Source: JAAGZL01 sp050291725 (GTDB lineage Bacteria; Pseudomonadota; Gammaproteobacteria; Chromatiales; Chromatiaceae). Taken from it: DNA of 64,000 bases. Below, in pieces: positions 17,307-26,098 of this stretch. Both the position numbers and the translations under genes were made by a program. Below the pieces are notes generated by a model. The model was not told the origin of the DNA. It did not search any database and saw only the letters and a program-made list of their open reading frames with translations. The stretch covers positions 1 through 64,000 of the forward strand of contig JBNKKH010000027.1 in NCBI GenBank assembly GCA_050291725.1, given 5' to 3'. The first letter of the stretch is position 1, and the number at the start of each line of letters is the position of its first letter.

Positions 17307-18728
17307 ATGAAGAAGTTAAAAATAGTTTTGATCTCATTGGTTAGCCTTGTTCTATTGCTGATAGCCATAGCAGTTTCTGTGACGGTTTTGTTTGATCCGA
17401 ATGAGTATAAACCTCAGCTTCAGGCGGCCGCATCTGAAGCCTTGGGTATGCAGGTCAATGTAACAGGGAAGCTAGGCCTCCGCTTCTATCCGGGGTTACG
17501 GCTTGCCATGAAAGGGGTAGAGATACGTAATAAAAACAAGGAGCTTGTTGTTGTAGAGGAAATTCGGGTTGGGCTGGAGCTCATGCCGTTACTCCAGAAA
17601 CAGTACCAAATTAAGAGCCTTTCACTAATACGTCCAACTGTCTCCATAGAGCCTGGTGCTGTTGTTTCTAAGGGGAAGGCGGCAGCAGGAGAGGTGCCAG
17701 AAATTGAGTTGTCTAAAATATCTATCTCTAACGGAGTCTTCAGCTATACGGATAAACGATCGGGAGATAAAGTTAGCGCCAATAATTGCGATATCACTCT
17801 ACGCAATCTGCGGTTAGCTGTTGCGAGTGGAGATCTGGTGAAAAAACTCTCCTTCACCTCAGGGCTAAAATGCAGCAGGGTACGTGTTAAGAACTATGTT
17901 GCCTCCAATGTGAAGTTGTCACTCAATGCAAAAGGCGGTGTTTTCGATATAAAACCCGTTACTCTAACTGTATTTGGCGGAAAAGGTTCAGGTGAAGTCC
18001 GCGCAGACTATTCCGGGACAATGCCACGCTATCAAGTCCGTTTTGCCTTGCCGCATTTTTCTCTTGATGAGCTGCTCAAAACTGTGTCATCAGGGGTAAC
18101 TTTATCTGGACCAACGTCCTTTTCAATGGATCTGTCTCTGCAAGGTAAGAGTGTCCAGCAGATAGAACGTAGTGCCTCAGGCAGCGTGGTACTGCAGGGT
18201 AAGAATCTCAAGCTACATGGGCATGATCTGGATAAGGTCATAGGTCGGTTTGAGTCCAGTCAAAGCTTTAGTATGTTAGATATGGGGGCTCTACTTATAG
18301 CTGGTCCAGCAGGTGTCGCTATTACCAAGGGGCGTGATTTTGCAAGTATGTTTGCAGGTTCTGAAGGTAACAGTGATATTCGCACTATAGTTTCGCGCTG
18401 GAGGGTAAAGCAAGGCGTTATGTATGCCAAAGATGTTGCAATGGCAACTGCCAAACACCGTATAGCGCTACTCGGAGGTCTCGATATAGCTGGAGGCCGT
18501 TTTGCCGATGTGACTGTAGCGCTGATCGACCGTAAGGGGTGTGCTCAAGTACAGCAAAAGATCAACGGGCCATTTGCAGCCCCGGAAGTACAACAGCCAA
18601 GTGCAGTAAAAGCTGTGGCTGGACCAGTGCTGAATCTGCTGGAAAAAGGTAAGAAGCTTCTGCCAGGGAGTGACTGCAAGGTAATTTATACTGGTGAGGT
18701 GGCAGTGCCAGGCGATAACGCCAAATAA
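17307..18728 (+). CDS. AsmA-family protein
   Basis: An inner-membrane-anchored periplasmic protein of 473 residues. The N-terminal anchor is LKIVLISLVSLVLLLIAIAVSVTVLF, followed by FDPNEYKPQLQAAASEALGM, typical of the AsmA N-terminus. The C-terminal part (SGSVVLQGKNLKLHGHDLDKVI onward) matches the AsmA_2 domain. Family members belong to the bridge-like lipid-transfer group and influence outer-membrane lipid balance. Shorter than E. coli AsmA (617). Same direction as the ABC operon but 86 bases away, so probably separately expressed. Confidence 0.88.
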   Translation: MKKLKIVLISLVSLVLLLIAIAVSVTVLFDPNEYKPQLQAAASEALGMQVNVTGKLGLRFYPGLRLAMKGVEIRNKNKELVVVEEIRVGLELMPLLQKQYQIKSLSLIRPTVSIEPGAVVSKGKAAAGEVPEIELSKISISNGVFSYTDKRSGDKVSANNCDITLRNLRLAVASGDLVKKLSFTSGLKCSRVRVKNYVASNVKLSLNAKGGVFDIKPVTLTVFGGKGSGEVRADYSGTMPRYQVRFALPHFSLDELLKTVSSGVTLSGPTSFSMDLSLQGKSVQQIERSASGSVVLQGKNLKLHGHDLDKVIGRFESSQSFSMLDMGALLIAGPAGVAITKGRDFASMFAGSEGNSDIRTIVSRWRVKQGVMYAKDVAMATAKHRIALLGGLDIAGGRFADVTVALIDRKGCAQVQQKINGPFAAPEVQQPSAVKAVAGPVLNLLEKGKKLLPGSDCKVIYTGEVAVPGDNAK

Positions 18729-18737
18729 TTGGTAGTG

Positions 18738-19634
18738 TTAGCCAGCGCTTTTAAGTTGTTTTTTGGGGGCGTGCTCTATCCAGTGGCGGATGCGGTTGGC
18801 ATCGCCGATGCGAGTCATTGTCCCCTGAGAATCTAGCAGAACGATGATGGTGGGCCTGTTAGCAACTTTTGCCTGCATAACCAGACATCTTCCCGCCTCT
18901 TTGATGTAACCGGTTTTGGAGAGACTGATCTTCCAGTCGGATTTGCGCACAAGCTTATTGGTGTTGCGAAAGGTCTCTTTTTTTCCTTGTACCATAACGC
19001 TGTGTTTTGCTGTGGTAGTGTATTTGCGGATCAGTTTGTATTTATGGGCAGCAGCAACCATTTTTGCAAGGTCACGAGCGCTAGAAACATTAGCCCAGTT
19101 TAGTCCTGTAGGTTCTTCAAAATGGGTATCTTTCAGCCCCAATTTTCTTGCCTTTATATTCATGGCGTCAACAAAGCTTTTGCGCCCCCCTGGGTAGTTG
19201 CGGGAAAGGGCTGAGGCTGCGCGATTCTCTGAGGACATTAGAGCCAGGCAGAGCATATCTTTCCGGCTTAATCTTGTGCCAACTTTTAGGCGCGATCCTG
19301 TCTTTTTGAGTAGATCTATATCGTCTTTAGTAACTGTTATTTTATTGTTCATTTTCTGCTTGGCATCTAGGACTACCATTGCAGTCATCAGCTTAGTGAT
19401 AGATGCAATAGGTACTACTGCGTTTGCATTCTTTTTATATAGCACCTTGCTGTTTTTGGGGTTGATTACAATGGCCGAGGCTGAGCGCAGTCCTGGATTC
19501 TTGGTCCACTTCTTGATTGGTTTGGTAGATGAGTGTTTCAGTTGTTTCTTGTCTATGCTGATGGCTGCGGCATCGGTCAAGCAGCCAAAAACCAGACACA
19601 ATGACAATGTGAATAGTACAAGGCTTCTCTTCAT
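18738..19634 (-). CDS. pbpG: D-alanyl-D-alanine endopeptidase (PBP7 type)
   Basis: Periplasmic serine peptidase (S11) that cleaves peptidoglycan cross-links. The 298 residues begin with a signal peptide (KRSLVLFTLSLCLVFGCLTDAAA). Catalytic motifs are SITK (SxxK), SEN (SxN, in LMSSENRAASAL) and KTG (in LSKTGYIKEAGRC). The length fits PbpG (about 310) better than the longer DacA/DacC carboxypeptidases, which have an extra C-terminal domain and amphipathic anchor. The ATG at 19634 follows GGGGAAAGAG; a TTG four codons upstream is possible but less likely. Confidence 0.9.
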   Translation of the reverse strand: MKRSLVLFTLSLCLVFGCLTDAAAISIDKKQLKHSSTKPIKKWTKNPGLRSASAIVINPKNSKVLYKKNANAVVPIASITKLMTAMVVLDAKQKMNNKITVTKDDIDLLKKTGSRLKVGTRLSRKDMLCLALMSSENRAASALSRNYPGGRKSFVDAMNIKARKLGLKDTHFEEPTGLNWANVSSARDLAKMVAAAHKYKLIRKYTTTAKHSVMVQGKKETFRNTNKLVRKSDWKISLSKTGYIKEAGRCLVMQAKVANRPTIIVLLDSQGTMTRIGDANRIRHWIEHAPKKQLKSAG

Positions 19635-19745
19635 CTCTTTCCCCAAAGTGTTTTTATTAGACTAGCTAGAGTTAATAACATTAGCAGAATTTGTAGCGAA
19701 AGTTGGTCCAGTCCTTAGTTTGTAGTGCTGAATTCCTGGTGTTGT

Positions 19746-19815
19746 TCAGAGTGAGAGAGTTCGTACCTCCTGCCCCTGCCTCCTGAACGCTAAATCACAC
19801 TCATTCTGTTTTAAA
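19746..19815 (-). pseudogene. Decayed tRNA-Pro copy / possible att remnant
   Basis: From 19748 the sequence matches the 3' half of the intact tRNA-Pro at 35433–35509 in the same orientation: 34 of the first 40 bases agree (acceptor, T-arm and variable region, up to the anticodon). After a gap of about 17 bases, traces of the 5' acceptor arm (cacactc) and the upstream flank (attctg) remain. The cloverleaf cannot form. It is either an old duplicated tRNA gene or the far end of an island inserted in tRNA-Pro. Confidence 0.7.
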
Positions 19816-20149
19816 GGCGCACAGAATAACACATTAAATAACAGCAACATAGAGTATCTTGTCATAACGCAGAATCATCCTGTGGTTCGTAGCAGGTGTG
19901 ATAAAGTTGTGACAAATCTGGACCACTCCACCCGCCTATTTTAAGCGATAAAAAAACCAAGACAATAGTTGATTGGATTTCCTATGGTTCTTGCGTGATA
20001 CAACGTGTTTCCCTGTGCCTCTGACATAAACCAGAGATGTAGCAATGAGGCATTCGTGACATCTAACTGTTTGCCAAACAATGGAAATTACTACACCGAT
20101 ATTGCCTGGGTCACTTCCTGTCCGGGCAGGGCGGGCTATTGTCTTGTGA

Positions 20150-20224
20150 CGCCAGTACGGATAACAGGGGGTATGTCAAACCAGTGATGGCCGTGCTGCT
20201 GGCCCTGCAAGCAAATACCTATCC
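20150..20224 (+). repeat. Decayed repeat R, copy 1
   Basis: acggataacagggggtatgt followed by caaaccagtgatggccgtgc and ctatccc matches the repeat at 27395–27505, with an internal deletion of about 35 bases. The same block recurs at about 29213–29272. It lies just beyond the 3' end of the histidine kinase gene (which reads the other strand). Confidence 0.6.
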
Positions 20225-21223
20225 CTTATCTGCATCAGGATTTGCCAATGGCAGTCTAATGGTGAGTGTTGTCCATTTTCCCTGCTCGGAGTGAACACTA
20301 AGCTTGCCGTGGTGTTTATTGGTTATCACGTTGTATACAATGGCTAACCCCTGTCCGGAGCCGCGTCCCACATCCTTAGTGGTAAAGAATGGTTCGAAGA
20401 TTTTGGAATGTGATTCTTGAGGGATACCGCAACCGTTATCTTCAACCTGAATCTCCACCCATTCACCATCCAGTTTGGTGCTAATACGGATGAGGCCATT
20501 TCCACCTTCTTTATGCTCTTGGTCTTCAATGGCGTGAACCGCGTTGACGATAAGATTGAGCATGACCTGACCCAATTCATCTTTGAGTCCATCCACATGT
20601 GGCAGTTGCGGATCAAAATCGGTCTCTAGCTTTGCTGCATGCTTCCACTCATTGCGTGATATTGCGATGGTGGATTGTATGATGTTATGCAAATCAACTT
20701 GCTGCATGTTTCCACCGCTGGGGTGAGCAAACTCTTTCATGGGACCCACAATACTGGAGATATATGCCATCCCTTCGCCACTATCTTTTAGGGCGCGTGG
20801 TATCTCTTTTATCATGAACTCCAGGTCTTCATCTTTCTGCAGCATGGCAGATGTCTCTTGGCACGACTGCATAACCTGAAGCAACTTGTCGAATGAGTCG
20901 GTTAGAAATTTAATGTTGTCGCCCACGTATTGGGCCGGAGTGTTGATCTCATGGGCGATACCTGACGCCAGCTGGCCTATGGCCTGCTGTTTTTGTCCTG
21001 TTAGTAGTTCCGCCTGGGCAGCCTTAAGATCAGATAGGGCTTTTTCCAGTTCCTGGGTGCGGGTTGCGACTACATGCTCCAATGTTATATTTTGCTCGAA
21101 TAGAGCGAAGCCAGAGATGTCATCGGCAATCTGTTCTTCCAGGCGTTCTGAAAGTATGCGGATAGTTTTTTCCTGGGCCTTTAGTTTATGTTTCAGCTCC
21201 TTAGTCTTGCCACTCATCTTCAT
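20219..21223 (-). CDS. Soluble sensor histidine kinase
   Basis: A 334-residue kinase without membrane segments. An N-terminal coiled coil (about 1–85: LKHKLKAQEKTIRILSERLE) leads to the phospho-acceptor helix LASGIAHEINTPAQYVGDN (His about 110). The ATP-binding domain has an N box (QVMLNLIVNAVHAIED), G1 (VEDNGCGIPQE), F (EPFFTT) and G2 (GRGSGQGLAIVYNV). Its start overlaps the end of the upstream FIST gene by about 20 bases, so the two are co-translated and the FIST protein is the probable input unit. No response regulator gene is adjacent. Confidence 0.92.
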   Translation of the reverse strand: MKMSGKTKELKHKLKAQEKTIRILSERLEEQIADDISGFALFEQNITLEHVVATRTQELEKALSDLKAAQAELLTGQKQQAIGQLASGIAHEINTPAQYVGDNIKFLTDSFDKLLQVMQSCQETSAMLQKDEDLEFMIKEIPRALKDSGEGMAYISSIVGPMKEFAHPSGGNMQQVDLHNIIQSTIAISRNEWKHAAKLETDFDPQLPHVDGLKDELGQVMLNLIVNAVHAIEDQEHKEGGNGLIRISTKLDGEWVEIQVEDNGCGIPQESHSKIFEPFFTTKDVGRGSGQGLAIVYNVITNKHHGKLSVHSEQGKWTTLTIRLPLANPDADKG

Positions 21224-22328
21224 CTCCGATAGCCAGTCCGGTGAATGTTTGATTCATATGCAGTGCGTTGAACTGTTCGCCATAGGTGCTGAAACCAACG
21301 ACCTTATTTCTGGCAAGCAAATCACCTATCTGTTCGCTTAAGTCTGTGCTTTCAAATTCCAGACGACGTAATATGCAGTCACACCCGATGATAAGGTTTG
21401 TATGAGGAACTAGTTGTTGGATATCAGCGAAGGCCTTTTCCGCAGTCTCCACCGGACTGACCGCTTTCCCGAGGCGCAGTACAATGCCTCCGGCAATAGC
21501 ACAATAGAAGGTCAGGCTCAGGTCGTCGTTGCACTGTTGGATGGAACGGACGTAATAGTCTGAACCCAGTTTTAGCATCACTGGGTTGCGTGAATAGATG
21601 TTCGGTGATAGCTCATTTACGGAAAGTCCTAGGTGTTGAGCGTAAACTTCTGCAGCAGGTTCACCATTGAACTCCTTAACTATGCGTTTCTCGGCATCAG
21701 CATCGGTTACCACCAGAAGCGTTTCAGTGGGAACGAAATGTTGGAACTTGAAGGCAGCGAAAGGTGCGTCTGTTTCGAAGAGAGCCAACACTGCGGCATT
21801 AGAGATGAATTTGCCGTTGGCAAATACAAAGGTTGAGCCGAACGAAAGATCGTCTCCGGCAGACCCTCCGACCAAGGGGATATCCGGGAAGCAGTGATGC
21901 AGAGATGCGGTTAAGCGCTCCTCCATGCGAGCCATGCTATCCATCAGCAGCACACCGAATCTACGTCTATCGCTATCCAGCGAGATAGGTTCGATCTGTT
22001 TCCCCAGTTTTGATACCAGCGCTTGACACTGCTCCAGCGGCTGGATCACCTCAATTTGTACTGATGTGGAACTGCCATAGATACCAGTAACCTGTAACCC
22101 GCGCTGTATATAGCCGCCAGGGCCGATATGTCCAGCGGTGGTGCAACCAAAAACAGGTACGGAGAATGTTTGGTCAATGGCCTGGGCTAACTTATCTAAA
22201 TCATAATCTACAGAAACAAACAGCAGCACTGCCTGCAAGTTGTCAGGGTTGATTTTCTGACGGATCTCGTCGACAGCTTTAGATGCATCCCTGATTTTGG
22301 TCAAAGCAGTTTTGCTGTGTAGCCCCAC
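21201..22328 (-). CDS. FIST-domain sensory protein
   Basis: A cytoplasmic protein of 375 residues with FIST_N (about 30–225; VFGCTTAGHIGPGGYIQRGL) followed by FIST_C (about 225–365; PVMLKLGSDYYVRSIQQCND, then LIIGCDCILRRLE). FIST domains are proposed to bind small ligands, perhaps amino acids, and usually occur with kinases or cyclases. Here the partner is the soluble histidine kinase encoded immediately downstream with overlapping ends. Together they make a split version of the FIST–kinase fusions found elsewhere. Confidence 0.88.
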   Translation of the reverse strand: MGLHSKTALTKIRDASKAVDEIRQKINPDNLQAVLLFVSVDYDLDKLAQAIDQTFSVPVFGCTTAGHIGPGGYIQRGLQVTGIYGSSTSVQIEVIQPLEQCQALVSKLGKQIEPISLDSDRRRFGVLLMDSMARMEERLTASLHHCFPDIPLVGGSAGDDLSFGSTFVFANGKFISNAAVLALFETDAPFAAFKFQHFVPTETLLVVTDADAEKRIVKEFNGEPAAEVYAQHLGLSVNELSPNIYSRNPVMLKLGSDYYVRSIQQCNDDLSLTFYCAIAGGIVLRLGKAVSPVETAEKAFADIQQLVPHTNLIIGCDCILRRLEFESTDLSEQIGDLLARNKVVGFSTYGEQFNALHMNQTFTGLAIGDEDEWQD

Positions 22329-22981
22329 GAATGAACATCCTTTTTATTAAACGTGCTGTGTAAATAAAGAATAGACAGCAATATTGATTGAGTCTAGGGA
22401 TGGAGAGTAAAGGCCGGTTGCTGATGGACTGAACTTGGTGAGGAGCAGCAGACGATAAATAAAAAATCGAGCAGTAAGTAAACGCAAGTAAACACAAATA
22501 AATATTATGTCGCCTTATCCTTTTCCAAAACATTGTGTCGGCTAATATAGGCTGTTCTGAAAGTGCTTTATCAAAGAGGTTGGTCTTATAATTTTCTAGG
22601 CAAAGTAGGGGATAGGGGTAAGGCGAGATGAGGATATATCCGGACACCAACCAAAAACATGGCCAATGCCGTAGCAAGTGGGCGAATCTTGATGGGGCAG
22701 ACGAATTGAATTTGTGGGTGGGTGTCTCGTTTATTGTTGGGTTATTTAGGCTCCCTAAAGGAACAAACTTCCTATAAAAAAGTTGCAATAGCGGTGAAAA
22801 AGCTAAACAATCGTCCTCGTAACTGCCTGAACTACTACACATCGCAGGAGGTGTTCTAGAATGTGCTAAGTGTTGCAGTTGGGAGTTCGATTCACCAGGT
22901 TAAGCTTGAAAGATAAAGTTAAATTAGTAGTTTTACCGACATTATCGTCAAATAATAACTATTCAGGATCTTTACCCTATC
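22329..22981. other. Gene-free stretch
   Basis: About 650 bases between the divergent FIST gene and the BTAD regulator. No convincing gene, RNA or long repeat seen. The longest open frame (minus strand, about 187 codons) overlaps the FIST gene start and shows no family resemblance. Upstream regions of both flanking genes presumably lie here. Confidence 0.5.
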
Positions 22982-24997
22982 ATGCCAAACTCCCGCTCTT
23001 TTTTTAACGCTCTTTTCGAAGGTGATTTCTCCCGCCTTGCAAGCCAGCTTGCTCCGCCTTCTCCTGGCGCAGAAGCGGAAAGCCCCCAGCGTCTCGAATT
23101 CATCCAGCGTCTGCTGAGCGGCCCTTGTCCTATGGCCGACCTGGAATCGTTTTATGCTGATTTTCTCGCCAACAAAGACCATGAAGCCGCGGCAGCCTGC
23201 GCAGGTCTGACTATTGCCGCCTGCATTGATCGCGGCACCGAACTGGGACGCCTTGCAATTTGGAATGAGCGGATTCCAGGCCTCTTGGCCGAAAATGATA
23301 TCTCTCTGGAGGCCCAAGCCTTTCTGCTCATACATCAGGCCTTTGTCGAAGTCTATACTCTAGGTGATCTGGGCATGGGGGACGCCACTTTTGAAAGTCA
23401 AAGGCTGGCTGCTGAAAAGGCCTCGTCCATCGCCCTGCAACTTATAGGTGCCACCTGGCATGCTTACTGTTTTACCTGGTCAGGCGATCTGGCCCGCTCA
23501 GAAATAATTCTCAAGGAAGCGGCCACGTTAGTACAGTTGGCCCCCCTTGCTCCGCCCCTTCTCTGTCAATTTCTGGCCGTCCGGGGGATGATCTGCATGC
23601 TGCATGGCCGGTCCCAAAAAGGGTGGCAATTTCTTAACGAGGCAATTAGCCACCCCGCCTTTGCCGCCTTGCCACCGCAGACCCAATTACTGCCATTGTT
23701 GCACCTGCTGGATAGCCATATCATCGCGGACAATCTGACGGAAGTGGAACAGCTTGCCGATCAGATTCGTGCCCTTGCAATTCCCGCAGGCAACGATTTT
23801 TTGCGAGCCTATCTTCATTTTTCCCTGGGCATGGCAGCTCTGAGCCTGGGACGGCCACACAAGGCCATGCTCCACTGTGATGAGGCTGTCCTCCGCGCTA
23901 ATCAGAGCGAGTCCCCCATTGCCATCCGCATGAGCGCCCTGCTGCGCGGTTTTTGTCTGACGGATCTTGGCCGCCACCAGGAGGCTTTGGCCCATCTGGA
24001 GAAGTGGATCAAGCGTTGGCAGGCATGCGGTTTTAATCTGATCGCCGCCCTAGGCTGCCTGGAGGTTAGCGCTGCGTATGCTGAGTCCGGCAAATTCGAC
24101 AAGGCGCGTCTGGCTTGGCATCAGGCCCACACTCTGATTCCGGTCGGGGAAAAAATGCCCAGCTTGTATCGTCATAAAAACTATTATTCCAGACTCGCAA
24201 CCCGTCTTTTCCCCCCGGAGAACGGCCAAGGCCCTATGGTGGAGGCATATCCAGTACAGATCACCACTCTGGGCGGGTTTTGTCTGAAGGTCGGGCAACG
24301 ACAGATCTATGACCGCGACTGGCGTGGCCGGCAGAGCCGCAACCTGCTCATCGCCCTGATCGTTCAAGGCGGCCAGCGGATCCCCAAAGAACACCTTACC
24401 GACATGCTCTGGCCAGACAGTGACGGCGACCTGGCCGCCAACAGCCTGAATGTCACTGTGAGCAGACTGCGGCGGATCGGCGGTGAACCTGGCTGCAAGC
24501 CCCTGCCATGGCTGGTGGTGAAAAACCGCCGTATTTCCTTGGCTGGCAGCCTCTGCCGGGTAGACGCCCTGGATTTTAAGGCACGGATGACCGAAATTCT
24601 GCAAAGCCCCGAACCAACCCCGGCTCTTGCTGAGCTCCTGAATACATACACTGGGAATTTTTTGCCGAATAACACTGAGTTTCCTTGGATCAATACCTTC
24701 CGGGACGAACTTGAACGTCTTTATGTCCAGGGAGTTCTACACCTAGTCGATACCCTGTTGACAGATCAGCAGGTCCAGACAGCTCAACGGCTGCTGGAAC
24801 AGGCCAGCAAGCATGCTCCGTTAAACGAGGAGATCTGGGCTCGCCGTTTGCAAATCTGCCTTGATGCCGGAGAAAACGCCGTGGCCCTGGATTTCTACCG
24901 CCAGGCCGAGGCTGCTCTGGATTCAGCATTCGGTGTCAAGCCAGGAGCGCGACTAGCCGAATTAGCCCAGTTGGCGCGCCAAGGCAGCACCGTTTAA
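22982..24997 (+). CDS. TPR–BTAD (SARP-like) transcriptional regulator
   Basis: A 671-residue protein with an inverted order relative to classical SARPs. The N-terminal 400 or so residues are helical TPR-like repeats (for example LGRPHKAMLHCDEAVLRANQ and LGRHQEALAHLEKWIKRWQ). An OmpR-type winged helix follows at about 420–520 (ITTLGGFCLKVGQRQIYDRD, then AANSLNVTVSRLRRIGG), then a C-terminal BTAD domain (about 525–665; VDALDFKARM, TGNFLPNN). Base composition is visibly more GC-rich than the flanking genes, suggesting foreign origin. It precedes two PEP-CTERM protein genes on the same strand and may control them; that is inference. No clear ribosome site before the ATG. Confidence 0.85.
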   Translation: MPNSRSFFNALFEGDFSRLASQLAPPSPGAEAESPQRLEFIQRLLSGPCPMADLESFYADFLANKDHEAAAACAGLTIAACIDRGTELGRLAIWNERIPGLLAENDISLEAQAFLLIHQAFVEVYTLGDLGMGDATFESQRLAAEKASSIALQLIGATWHAYCFTWSGDLARSEIILKEAATLVQLAPLAPPLLCQFLAVRGMICMLHGRSQKGWQFLNEAISHPAFAALPPQTQLLPLLHLLDSHIIADNLTEVEQLADQIRALAIPAGNDFLRAYLHFSLGMAALSLGRPHKAMLHCDEAVLRANQSESPIAIRMSALLRGFCLTDLGRHQEALAHLEKWIKRWQACGFNLIAALGCLEVSAAYAESGKFDKARLAWHQAHTLIPVGEKMPSLYRHKNYYSRLATRLFPPENGQGPMVEAYPVQITTLGGFCLKVGQRQIYDRDWRGRQSRNLLIALIVQGGQRIPKEHLTDMLWPDSDGDLAANSLNVTVSRLRRIGGEPGCKPLPWLVVKNRRISLAGSLCRVDALDFKARMTEILQSPEPTPALAELLNTYTGNFLPNNTEFPWINTFRDELERLYVQGVLHLVDTLLTDQQVQTAQRLLEQASKHAPLNEEIWARRLQICLDAGENAVALDFYRQAEAALDSAFGVKPGARLAELAQLARQGSTV

Positions 24998-25134
24998 TCA
25001 CCCCTTTGCGCGCTGCCGCCAATATCCCATCTTCCACATCCTTATTTCAGGGAAATCGGACAAATCAAGCCAATTTTCTCTCTAACACAATTATTTTTTT
25101 GTTTCTGTAATCTTTTTGTAAGGTTCCTTTTGGT

Positions 25135-25156
25135 ATACGTATATACGTATTTGACA
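25135..25156 (+). promoter_or_regulatory. 16-bp perfect palindrome abutting a TTGACA box
   Basis: ATACGTATATACGTAT (25135–25150) is an exact palindrome and is immediately followed by TTGACA, a perfect -35 hexamer. No strong -10 box lies at 17 bases. The site is about 100 bases ahead of the first PEP-CTERM gene and could be an operator for it. Confidence 0.45.
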
Positions 25157-25243
25157 GCACTATTACGGGATTCATTCCTGACTATTTAGTGTTAACCATA
25201 AATGCGGATCGAATTTCGGGCGGCATTACCATAAGGAAATAAT

Positions 25244-25966
25244 ATGCAAAGAAAACACACCCTCATAATCACGGCTGCAGGCCTGCTTTTCTGCGCCGGA
25301 CTGGCTCAGGCAGCCAATGTCGTTGTGGATGGTGACTTCAACTCAGACATCATCAACAGCTCTACCTACACCGGGGCGGTCGGCCAGTGGATCACTGATG
25401 CAGACTGGCGCATCGTTCCCGGAGATTTGAAACATCAAAGCTCCTATGCTGCAGCATACGGCCCTTACGGAGACAATGTTAGCAGCCTCTACCAGGTCAT
25501 CCATTACACCGGAGCACCTGGATCAATCGCGGTCTCATTATTGGCCCAGTGTAATCCCTATGTGGGGATCAGAATTTACGGATCCCATGAAAAACCCCTT
25601 GAGGGGGCGGATTGGCATGCGCCAGCGGGTGCGCACTCAGAATATCATCCGGAGTTTGGCGGTTACGCCCTTGCCGGGGACCATTCCTGGAGCGGTGGAT
25701 CAGGAAACTGGTGGCCGGAAGACTGGACGCAATTTGAGACCAGCCCGATAGACACCGGCTATGAATGGTACACCATCAGGGTAACCGGGGCGATGTCGGA
25801 GTACGGATATCATTCATTCATTGACAATCTCGTTGTCGATATTCCCAGCTCCCCCGTTCCTGTTCCAGGCGCGCTATGGTTGTTTGGTTCCGGGCTTGCG
25901 GCCTTCGCCTTCCAGAGAAAAAGTACGGAAAAAGGTAGTGAAGGCAAGTTGTCGCGCTTCGCGTAA
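25244..25966 (+). CDS. PEP-CTERM sorting-domain secreted protein
   Basis: An exported protein of 240 residues with a signal peptide (HTLIITAAGLLFCAGLAQAAN). Its middle part is rich in aromatic residues and Gly. At the C-terminus it has a sorting signal of the PEP-CTERM kind: VPVPGALWLFGSGLAAFAFQ followed by a basic tail. Such proteins are cut and processed by an exosortase (EpsH/XrtA), often linked to extracellular polysaccharide. No exosortase gene is in the window. The start ATG is preceded by AAGGAA. Paralogous in layout to the gene at 26099. Confidence 0.9.
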   Translation: MQRKHTLIITAAGLLFCAGLAQAANVVVDGDFNSDIINSSTYTGAVGQWITDADWRIVPGDLKHQSSYAAAYGPYGDNVSSLYQVIHYTGAPGSIAVSLLAQCNPYVGIRIYGSHEKPLEGADWHAPAGAHSEYHPEFGGYALAGDHSWSGGSGNWWPEDWTQFETSPIDTGYEWYTIRVTGAMSEYGYHSFIDNLVVDIPSSPVPVPGALWLFGSGLAAFAFQRKSTEKGSEGKLSRFA

Positions 25967-25992
25967 TAACATTTGGGGAAAAGGAGAATTGC

Positions 25993-26019
25993 ATGAATCA
26001 CAGGGGAAAAGAATTCTAG
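25993..26019 (+). CDS. Possible 8-residue leader peptide
   Basis: An ATG preceded by an excellent ribosome site (AAAAGGAG, 5–7 bases away) opens a frame of only eight codons (MNHRGKEF) and a stop. It lies in the leader between the two PEP-CTERM genes and is followed by a stable hairpin at 26043–26068. It could be a regulatory leader, or simply the relic of a lost gene start. Confidence 0.3.
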   Translation: MNHRGKEF

Positions 26020-26042
26020 GCACTACCAAAATGATCGATTTA

Positions 26043-26068
26043 GTTCCTGCCTGTAATAGGCAGGGAAC
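26043..26068 (+). promoter_or_regulatory. Hairpin upstream of second PEP-CTERM gene
   Basis: GTTCCTGCCT and AGGCAGGGAAC pair around a five-base loop with one bulged G. No T-tract follows, so it is not a standard terminator. It may act as an mRNA-processing or attenuation element, since it lies about 40 bases ahead of the next gene's start region. Confidence 0.5.
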
Positions 26069-26098
26069 CAATTTGATTGAGAACCATTCAACTAAAAA

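Noticed and set aside
20005..20187. 60-codon frame near the left edge of the accessory region
   Set aside because: Ends inside repeat copy 1 and shows no similarity to anything; likely chance.
22279..22842. 187-codon minus-strand frame upstream of the FIST gene
   Set aside because: Overlaps the start of the FIST gene in another frame, no ribosome site or domain, composition not protein-like.
23650..24990. Frameshift or fusion in the BTAD regulator
   Set aside because: The frame is continuous over 671 codons and the domains are complete, so the inverted order appears genuine.
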